Below are positions 1-4,682 of a stretch of DNA of 7,111 nucleotides, in pieces. Source of the stretch: Conexibacter sp. GTDB taxonomy: Bacteria > Actinomycetota > Thermoleophilia > Solirubrobacterales > Solirubrobacteraceae. Location of the stretch: NCBI GenBank assembly GCA_025964295.1, contig JAOPZD010000073.1, positions 1-7,111 on the forward strand. The letters run 5' to 3'. The notes beneath the pieces are model-generated. The model was not told where the DNA came from, did not search any database, and worked only from the letters and a program-made list of their open reading frames with translations. Numbering within the stretch: position 1 is the first letter of the stretch; every line of letters begins with the position of its first letter. Made by a program: the position numbers and the translations under genes.

Positions 1-234
1 GTCACCGACCGCCGCCTGCTGTGGCTGCGCGACGACGCGATCATGGGCCGCGTGCGCCAGCTGCGCTACCGCGACCTCGCGCGCGTGGAGGCGCGCCCCG
101 CCGGCCGCCTGCGCCGCCACGGCCAGCTGCGCGTGCAGGCCGCCGCGAACGGGCGCTGGATGCGCTTCGTCGAGCTCCGGCCCGAGGTCCTCGCCCGGCT
201 GGCCGCGCGCATCGCCGCGCGTGCGAGCGCGTGA
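1..234 (+). CDS. C-terminal part of a PH-like (bPH/GRAM-type) domain protein
   Basis: The reading frame is open from the first base and ends at a TGA at 232-234, leaving 77 residues; the true start lies to the left of the window. The fragment begins VTDRRLLWLRDD, continues with LRYRDLARVEAR, and ends in a helix-like stretch (LRPEVLARLAARIAAR). A 'TDRRLLW' strand, then a short 'Y.DL..VE' strand, then a closing amphipathic helix is the pattern of small bacterial PH-like domains, whose role is mostly unknown (membrane or protein binding is often supposed). The ATG at 43 lies in the middle of this pattern and is not the start. The family call rests on pattern memory only; 'hypothetical protein' is the safe fallback. 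Composition is Arg/Ala-rich like the rest of the window. The CsbD gene follows 18 nt downstream in the same direction and may share its transcript. Confidence 0.6.
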   Translation, partial: VTDRRLLWLRDDAIMGRVRQLRYRDLARVEARPAGRLRRHGQLRVQAAANGRWMRFVELRPEVLARLAARIAARASA

Positions 235-252
235 TCCGGGTACGTCGAGACC

Positions 253-426
253 ATGAGCGATGGAACCACCGATGACCTCAAGGGCCGCGCCAAGGAAGCA
301 GCGGGCGACCTCACCGACGACAAGAGCCTCAAGAACGAGGGCAAGGTCGACCGCGCCTCGGGCTCGGTCAAGGACAAGGTCGGCGACGCCGCCGACAAGG
401 CCAAGGACCTCCTCGACAAGGATTGA
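253..426 (+). CDS. CsbD family general stress protein (57 aa)
   Basis: This is a small, highly charged protein of 57 residues, short enough to be missed by ORF length cut-offs. It starts MSDGTTDDLKGRAKEAAGDL, then LTDDKSLKNEGKVDRASGSV, and ends in a Lys/Asp-rich helix (KVGDAADKAKDLLDKD). The elements 'LKGRAKEAAGDLTDD..L..EGK.D.ASG..K..VGDA.D' match the CsbD family, whose founder in Bacillus subtilis is under sigma-B stress control. The molecular function is unknown; the protein is probably a soluble, partly disordered cytoplasmic helical protein. No strong Shine-Dalgarno is visible before the ATG (only GTCGAGACC), and the start is chosen because the family match begins directly after it. The upstream stop is 18 nt away and no promoter is clear in that gap, so the gene is either co-transcribed with the PH-like gene or has a promoter inside it. 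Confidence 0.85.
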   Translation: MSDGTTDDLKGRAKEAAGDLTDDKSLKNEGKVDRASGSVKDKVGDAADKAKDLLDKD

Positions 427-471
427 ACCGGGCGATTCCCTGTGAGGGCGCGGTCTGCGCCCCGCAGGCGC

Positions 472-502
472 CGGACATGCCGTACGGCCCCTGGTCTAGG
501 CT
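472..502 (+). promoter_or_regulatory. Possible promoter of the HU gene
   Basis: In the 115-nt gap between the CsbD stop and the HU start, TAGGCT (497-502) fits the relaxed actinobacterial -10 form TAnnnT. CGGACA (472-477) could serve as -35, but the 19-nt spacer is long. A transcript would start near 509 and carry a leader of about 33 nt. HU is normally highly expressed, so an own promoter here is expected, but the exact hexamers are a guess. Confidence 0.25.
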
Positions 503-541
503 GCGCCCTCTGTTTGCCGTCGATCCAGGAGCAACAACCGC

Positions 542-829
542 ATGAACAAGACCGAGCTCGTCGAGGCCATCGCCAAGGACAGCGGTCTCACCAACGCCGA
601 CGCGCGCAAGGCCGTCGAGTCGTTCATCTCCACCGTGGAGAAGTCCCTCAAGAAGGGTGACGACATCGCCCTGACCGGCTTCGGCAAGTTCTCCGTCGTC
701 AAGCGCAGCGCCCGCACCGGTCGTAACCCGCAGACGGGCGAGAGCGTGAAGATCAAGGCCAGCAAGGCGCCGAAGTTCACCGCCGGAGCCGGCCTCAAGA
801 CGGCCGTCAACGGCGCGCGCAAGAAGTAG
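542..829 (+). CDS. hup: HU family DNA-binding nucleoid protein
   Basis: A 95-residue histone-like protein that binds and bends double-stranded DNA as a dimer and compacts the nucleoid. The start MNKTELVEAIAKDSGLTNAD is the canonical HU N-terminal helix pair. GFGKF (residues 46-50) is the signature turn. R58-TGRNPQTGE-S68 is the tip of the DNA-gripping beta arm, with Pro63 as the intercalating residue, and KAPKF (75-79) plus LKTAVNG close the fold. The length is that of ordinary bacterial HU; the long Lys/Ala/Pro tail of mycobacterial HupB is absent. AGGAG at 527-531, 10 nt before the ATG, is a clear ribosome binding site and settles the start. The gene looks monocistronic, with its own upstream gap and a strong terminator 27 nt after the stop. 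HU and the related IHF share this fold; the N-terminus and arm favour HU. Confidence 0.97.
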   Translation: MNKTELVEAIAKDSGLTNADARKAVESFISTVEKSLKKGDDIALTGFGKFSVVKRSARTGRNPQTGESVKIKASKAPKFTAGAGLKTAVNGARKK

Positions 830-856
830 CGCGCCCCGCAGCATCCGCTTCACCAG

Positions 857-889
857 GGGCCCCGCCAAACGGCGGGGCCCTTGTCGTTT
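857..889 (+). terminator. Intrinsic terminator after the HU gene
   Basis: A perfect 10-bp stem (857-866 pairing with 871-880, GGGCCCCGCC / GGCGGGGCCC) with an AAAC tetraloop is followed by the T-rich run TTGTCGTTT. It lies 27 nt beyond the HU stop codon and would insulate the large downstream gene from HU transcription. The T-run is on the plus-strand side only, so it works in that direction. Confidence 0.88.
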
Positions 890-920
890 CCGCGCCGAAC
901 CGCTCCGAAGAGGTTCGAAC

Positions 921-949
921 TTCCCCTTTCCCGGGGTATGCCTTAGCGT
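921..949 (+). promoter_or_regulatory. Possible promoter of the 993-aa secreted protein gene
   Basis: TAGCGT (944-949) fits TAnnnT, with TTCCCC (921-926) 17 nt upstream as a poor -35. The leader would be about 74 nt. The candidate sits just downstream of three 10-bp-phased CGAA motifs (896, 906, 916), which supports a control region here. Since the HU terminator cuts off read-through, a promoter must lie somewhere in 890-1029; these particular hexamers are tentative. Confidence 0.3.
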
Positions 950-1029
950 GTGCTTGGCCGCGCGCGTTCACTCGGCGCACGGCGCAGAGCAGTCTCAGGG
1001 GAACACGGAAGAGTCGGGGGAGAAGGACG

Positions 1030-4011
1030 ATGGGTCGATGGATCGTCGCCTTGGCGGCCGCATGCTGCGGCGCGCTGGGAATGGTCGGCACCGCCAACGC
1101 GGCCGACGTGGCAGTCAGCGGGCTGGTCGCCAAGCCGATCGCCGCGGGCGCAACCTGCTCGACGTCGCCCGGCGCGACGGATGCGCCCGCCGGGTCGCAC
1201 CGCGACTTCTGCGTCGCGTTCAACGTCAACACGGCGAGCGATGACGTCAAGAAGATCACGATCGGCCTGCCGGCCGGCGTGATCGGCGACCCGGGTGCCG
1301 CGACGCGGTGCCCGCAGGCGACGTTCATGGCCGGCAACTGCGACACGGCGGTGCCGGGGTCGCGGGTGGGCGACGTCTCCTCCGACGTCACCGCGACGCT
1401 GCTCATCGTCCCGGCGCCGCTGACGATCACGGGCGAGGTCTACAACCTGGTCACGTCGCCGGGCGAGCCCGCGCGGCTGGGCATCGCGCTGGACCAGGGC
1501 CTCGGCGGGCTGACGCCCGTCTTCCTGCAGTCGCCGATCCGCGTGCGCGTCGCCGACGCCGGCCTGGACTCGGTCACCGACAACGTGCCCAACTCCGCGC
1601 TCGGCGCGCCGCTGCACGTGCGCTCGATGGCGCTGACCCTGTGGGGGACCAAGCTCCACCACCCGACGCTGATCAAGCCGTTCATGACGCTGCCGACGCG
1701 CTGCGACGTCGACGCGGTCTCGAACATCGCGGTCACCTCCTACGGCGGCCAGACGACGAGCGCCAGCACCGCGTTCCGCCCGACCGCCTGCGACCAGCTG
1801 CCGTTCACGCCGACGCTCGAGGTCGGCCCGACCACCACGCCGGCCGACCAGCCCGGCGAGGCCTCGGCCAAGCTGATCATCCCCGGGACGGACACCGGCA
1901 CGGGCGACGCCGCCCGCCGCCAGGCCTACCTCAAGGACGTGGCGCTCAAGCTGCCCGCCGGCCTGGCGCTCAACCCGCCGCTGGCCCGCGGCCTGATCCC
2001 GTGCACGCCCGAGCAGTTCGGCTTCGGCGTCGACGCGCCGCCCGGCTGCCCGGCGAACACCGAGATGGGCCGCGTCGAGTTCGTCACGCCGATCTTCCCC
2101 GGCGAGACCCTGACCGGCAAGGTGTACTTCGGCCTGCCGCGCCCCGGCGTCCCGCTCGTCAACTACATCTCGGTCGAGGACCCGCGGCTGCGGCTCAAGC
2201 TCGGCGGCTACGCGACGATCGACCCCAACACGACGGCGATCACCGCGCACTTCACCGACCAGCCGCAGGTGCCGTTCACCTCGTTCAAGTTCATCTACAC
2301 CGACCCGGGCGACGGCCGCGCGACGCTGACCTCGCCGACGACGTGCGGCGACTACCCGGTCACCGCCGACATGACCCCGTGGGGCGGCGGCGCGGTGCAG
2401 TCGCCGACCAACACCTTCAAGGTGGTCGACTGCGGCCCGCCGACGTTCGCGCCGCAGCTCGGCGCGACCGTCGCCAACGCGCAGGCCGGCGGCCCGGCGG
2501 CGCTGACCGTGCACATCGGCCGGCCCGACAAGAACCTGCGCCTGCAGGCCGCGAAGGTCTCGCTGCCGCCCGGCCTCACCGGCCGCCTGCCCGCCGTGCC
2601 GGCCTGCGACGTCGCCGCCGCGCGGGCCAACGCCTGCTCGGAGGCGTCGCTCGTCGGCTCCGCGCAGGTCGCGGTCGGCACCGGCCCGACGCCGCTGTCG
2701 CTGCCCGGCAAGGTCTACCTGACCAAGGGCTTCGACGGCTCGATCGCCGGCCTGGCGGTCTCGGTCAACACGCAGGTGCCGGCGCTCGACCTCGGCACGG
2801 TCGTGGTGATGAACAAGCTCAACCTGCGCCCGGACACCGGCATCGACGTGCAGACCGAGAGCCTGCCGCAGAGCCTGCAGGGGATCCCGACCGTCTACCG
2901 CTCGATCGACCTGACGATCGACCGCAAGGGCTTCATGCAGAACGCGACGTCGTGCGCGGCCCAGCCGCTGCACGGGCTGTTCACCGCCGTCGGCGGCGCG
3001 CAGGCCACGGCCGACGCGCCCTACCAGGCGACGGGCTGCGACAAGCTGCCCTTCGCGCCGAAGCTCAGCGCGACGATCGGCGGGACGGGCGAGGTCGCCA
3101 AGGGCAAGCACCCGCCGCTGTCGGTCACGATCCAGCAGGCCGACGGCCAGGCCGCGATGCGCAAGACGGTGGTCTCGCTGCCGTCGGGCATCGGGGTGGA
3201 CCTCAAGAACCTCGGCGCGGTCTGCACCGACGCCCAGCTCAACCAGGGCGCCTGCCCGGCCGGGTCGAAGATCGGCACGGTGACGGCGGTGACGCCGCTG
3301 CTGCCGGGCGCGCTCAACGGCGGCGTCTACCTGACGCAGGGCGCCAAGCTCGGCGGCCTGCCCGGCATCGCGCTCGACCTCGGGCTGCTGCGCCTCAAGG
3401 GCACGGTCGCGCTGGGCACGCGCCTGGTGACGACGTTCGACGGGATCCCGGACGTGCCGCTGAGCAAGTTGGTGCTCAACCTGACCGGCGGCCCGAAGGG
3501 CGCGCTGTCGACGAGCAAGGGCCTGTGCGACCAGACGCCGACGGTCGAGGCCGTCTACGGCGCGCAGTCGGGCAAGACCGGCAGCGACAAGGTCGACGCG
3601 ACCGTCCTGGGCTGCGGGCCGCTGTCGGGCACCGGCGAGCTCTACGGCGTCGCCAAGAAGCGCCCGACGCTGCGGCTCAGCCTCGTCGCGACCAAGGCGC
3701 TGAGGGGCCTGCGGCTCAAGCTGCCCGCGACGCTCAAGGTCGCCTCGGCGCGCAGCGTCCGCAGGTCCGGCCGCTTCGTGATCGCCGGCCGTAAGGCCAA
3801 GGGCGCCAGCGTCAAGTGGGTCGGCGGCCGGGTCGCGTTCACCGCGCCCAAGGGCAAGACGATGCGCTCGATGCGGGTCACCCTGCCCAAGGGCGTCCTA
3901 CGGCTCAAGCGCAAGGTCAAGATCGGCTCGACCCAGACGTTCACGGTCACCGGCATCCTCGCCGACGGCAAGACGGTCAGCGCCAAGATCAAGGTGAAGG
4001 CCGCGCGCTAG
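1030..4011 (+). CDS. Secreted four-module, cysteine-patterned protein with basic C-terminal domain (unknown function)
   Basis: This 993-residue protein has no function I can name. Residues 1-24 form a Sec-type signal peptide (MGRWIVALAAACCGALGMVG, then TANA|AD, probable cleavage after Ala24). Residues 25-861 hold four divergent copies of one module: about 25-253, 254-467, 468-669 and 670-861. Each has a 'LPxG' strand (LPAGV, LPAGL, LPPGL, LPSGI), a CX9-14C pair, an 'S/M.hG.V' strand, a 'G.VY.' strand (VYNLV, VYFGL, VYLTK, VYLTQ) and a third Cys. The copies are joined by linkers such as CDQLPFTPTLEV and CDKLPFAPKLSA. The pattern suggests all-beta, Ig-like modules, an inference. Residues 862-993 are Lys/Arg-rich with hardly any acidic residue. 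There is no LPXTG motif and no C-terminal membrane anchor, so the product is released or held on the wall by charge. Start: ATG at 1030 with GGAG at 1019-1022, 7 nt away. Proteins with 'VYNLV.PPGEPAR.G'-like text are, from memory, numerous and uncharacterised in Solirubrobacterales; adhesin or wall-structural roles are possible. Confidence 0.93.
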   Translation: MGRWIVALAAACCGALGMVGTANAADVAVSGLVAKPIAAGATCSTSPGATDAPAGSHRDFCVAFNVNTASDDVKKITIGLPAGVIGDPGAATRCPQATFMAGNCDTAVPGSRVGDVSSDVTATLLIVPAPLTITGEVYNLVTSPGEPARLGIALDQGLGGLTPVFLQSPIRVRVADAGLDSVTDNVPNSALGAPLHVRSMALTLWGTKLHHPTLIKPFMTLPTRCDVDAVSNIAVTSYGGQTTSASTAFRPTACDQLPFTPTLEVGPTTTPADQPGEASAKLIIPGTDTGTGDAARRQAYLKDVALKLPAGLALNPPLARGLIPCTPEQFGFGVDAPPGCPANTEMGRVEFVTPIFPGETLTGKVYFGLPRPGVPLVNYISVEDPRLRLKLGGYATIDPNTTAITAHFTDQPQVPFTSFKFIYTDPGDGRATLTSPTTCGDYPVTADMTPWGGGAVQSPTNTFKVVDCGPPTFAPQLGATVANAQAGGPAALTVHIGRPDKNLRLQAAKVSLPPGLTGRLPAVPACDVAAARANACSEASLVGSAQVAVGTGPTPLSLPGKVYLTKGFDGSIAGLAVSVNTQVPALDLGTVVVMNKLNLRPDTGIDVQTESLPQSLQGIPTVYRSIDLTIDRKGFMQNATSCAAQPLHGLFTAVGGAQATADAPYQATGCDKLPFAPKLSATIGGTGEVAKGKHPPLSVTIQQADGQAAMRKTVVSLPSGIGVDLKNLGAVCTDAQLNQGACPAGSKIGTVTAVTPLLPGALNGGVYLTQGAKLGGLPGIALDLGLLRLKGTVALGTRLVTTFDGIPDVPLSKLVLNLTGGPKGALSTSKGLCDQTPTVEAVYGAQSGKTGSDKVDATVLGCGPLSGTGELYGVAKKRPTLRLSLVATKALRGLRLKLPATLKVASARSVRRSGRFVIAGRKAKGASVKWVGGRVAFTAPKGKTMRSMRVTLPKGVLRLKRKVKIGSTQTFTVTGILADGKTVSAKIKVKAAR
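1102..3612 (+). repeat. Four tandem coding modules of about 200 codons
   Basis: The repeat exists at protein level; the DNA has diverged. Module boundaries set at the linker cysteines are 1102-1788, 1789-2430, 2431-3036 and 3037-3612. Equivalent cysteines are C94/C104/C225/C254, C325/C340/C439/C468, C526/C536/C642/C670 and C732/C742/C833/C862. The distance from third to fourth cysteine is 29, 29, 28 and 29 residues. Module 1 is the longest and most different, with two extra cysteines (C43, C61) and an insertion around residues 140-205; modules 3 and 4 resemble each other most. Confidence 0.85.
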
Positions 4012-4020
4012 CGCGACGCC

Positions 4021-4056
4021 CGCCGCCGCCGCGCGTCCGACGCGCGGCGGCCGGCG
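4021..4056. terminator. GC-rich hairpin shared by two converging genes
   Basis: CCGCCGCGCG (4026-4035) pairs with CGCGCGGCGG (4041-4050) across a 5-nt loop, and with one bulged base the stem continues to 4021/4056. It fills the 50-nt gap between the stop of the large plus-strand gene (4011) and the stop of the minus-strand SIMPL gene (4062). No U-tract follows on either strand. It is therefore either a weak bidirectional terminator or a Rho-assisted/collision element, as is common in very GC-rich actinobacteria. Confidence 0.5.
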
Positions 4057-4061
4057 GTCGC

Positions 4062-4574
4062 TCAGGCGATCGCGTACGTCAGCTGGACCGAGCGCTGCAC
4101 GACCTGCGGCACGCGGCAGGTGCGGTGCGTGTGGGCCTTGCCGACGTGGCGCTTGCCGTCCTTGCCGATCGTGACCGAGCGGGTCCGGACGGTGCCGCAG
4201 AACTTGCCGGGGCCGAACGTGCCGGTGGTCGGGTAGTAGGGCCCGTAGAAGATGCCGCCCTGCGGCGAGGCCTGGTTGCTGATCGACAGCAGCTGGCCGA
4301 GCGTGAGCCCGGCGGCGGCGGCCAGCTGACCGGCCTGGTCCTGGGCGTCCTTGAGCGCTGCGGGGAGCGCCTTGGTCTGCGCCGCGGCGACGGCGGCGAC
4401 GATCGACGCGTTGTCCTTGGCGTCCTTGGGCGTCACCTTGATCGTGCCGGTCCCCGCCGCGACGACGGTGCGCGGGGCGGCGTCCTGGGCGCTGGCGACG
4501 GCCGCGAGGCAGCCGGCGAAGAAGGCGAAGATCGCCACGACGGCGACGGTGCGAAACGCGAACTGCGTGGGCAC
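4062..4574 (-). CDS. Exported SIMPL (DUF541) domain protein, compact variant
   Basis: A 170-residue exported protein. The start is the GTG at 4574: AAAGGA lies 6 nt upstream and a signal peptide follows at once (h-region TVAVVAIFAFFAG, cleavage probably after Ala29, ASA|QD). A longer frame to 4667 exists, but it would read through the intergenic inverted repeat and bury the signal peptide. Residues 37-49 (VVAAGTGTIKVTP) and 56-98 (KALPAALKDAQDQAGQLAAA, then AGLTLGQLLSI) match the first strand and the long Ala-rich helix of SIMPL/DUF541 proteins, and the closing strand VQRSVQLTYAIA is also typical. SIMPL proteins are usually over 200 residues; here the part between first strand and helix is nearly gone. 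A Gly/Tyr-rich segment with two cysteines (C126, C153) sits before the last strand. Family function is poorly defined (envelope or oxidative-stress links in other bacteria). Cys22 in 'FAGC' could alternatively be a lipobox. The propeller gene lies 108 nt upstream on the same strand. Confidence 0.85.
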   Translation of the reverse strand: MPTQFAFRTVAVVAIFAFFAGCLAAVASAQDAAPRTVVAAGTGTIKVTPKDAKDNASIVAAVAAAQTKALPAALKDAQDQAGQLAAAAGLTLGQLLSISNQASPQGGIFYGPYYPTTGTFGPGKFCGTVRTRSVTIGKDGKRHVGKAHTHRTCRVPQVVQRSVQLTYAIA

Positions 4575-4583
4575 GAAGGGTCC

Positions 4584-4649
4584 TTTCCCAGAACGGTGGT
4601 CACCCCTAAGTAGCGTGAGCGCCCTCTTTTGTGACCACCGTCCGGGAAA
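4584..4649. repeat. Two-part inverted repeat overlapping the SIMPL ribosome binding site
   Basis: ACGGTGGTCAC (4593-4603) is matched perfectly by GTGACCACCGT (4631-4641), 11 bp. Outside it, TTTCCC (4584-4589) is matched by GGGAAA (4644-4649), 6 bp, across a 3/2-nt internal loop, giving 17 paired positions around a 27-nt centre. Read on the minus strand, the distal arm ends in GGGAAA and continues into GGA, so the stem takes in most of the SIMPL Shine-Dalgarno. There is no T-tract suited to termination. It may be an RNA structure, a dimeric-regulator operator pair, or both. Confidence 0.75.
4607..4635 (-). promoter_or_regulatory. Possible promoter in the centre of the inverted repeat, for the SIMPL gene
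   Basis: On the minus strand GTCACA (4630-4635) matches TTGACA at four of six positions. 17 nt later comes TACTTA (4607-4612), a poor -10 that shares only the leading TA. Transcription would begin near 4600, inside the distal arm, giving a leader of about 25 nt that lacks the proximal arm. Only the spacing and the -35 resemblance support it. Confidence 0.2.
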
Positions 4650-4682
4650 TTGCACTCGCGCGCCCACGCACGCGCGGCGCCG

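Noticed and set aside
913..920. GTTCGAAC palindrome as a LexA (SOS) box
   Set aside because: The actinobacterial LexA site is GAAC-N4-GTTC; here the half-sites are in the opposite order and without a spacer.
943..3111. 722-codon open frame on the minus strand opposite the large secreted gene
   Set aside because: It is an Arg/Ala/Gly-rich shadow caused by high GC in third codon positions. It has no recognisable domain, while the plus-strand frame has a signal peptide and modular repeats.
1308..3794. 828-codon open frame on the plus strand in another phase
   Set aside because: It overlaps the real 993-aa gene entirely and its translation is low-complexity Arg/Pro/Ala text, typical of a shifted GC-rich frame.
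4575..4667. 31-residue N-terminal extension of the SIMPL protein
   Set aside because: It would translate the inverted repeat and place a non-hydrophobic segment before the signal peptide; the GTG at 4574 has a well-placed AAAGGA.
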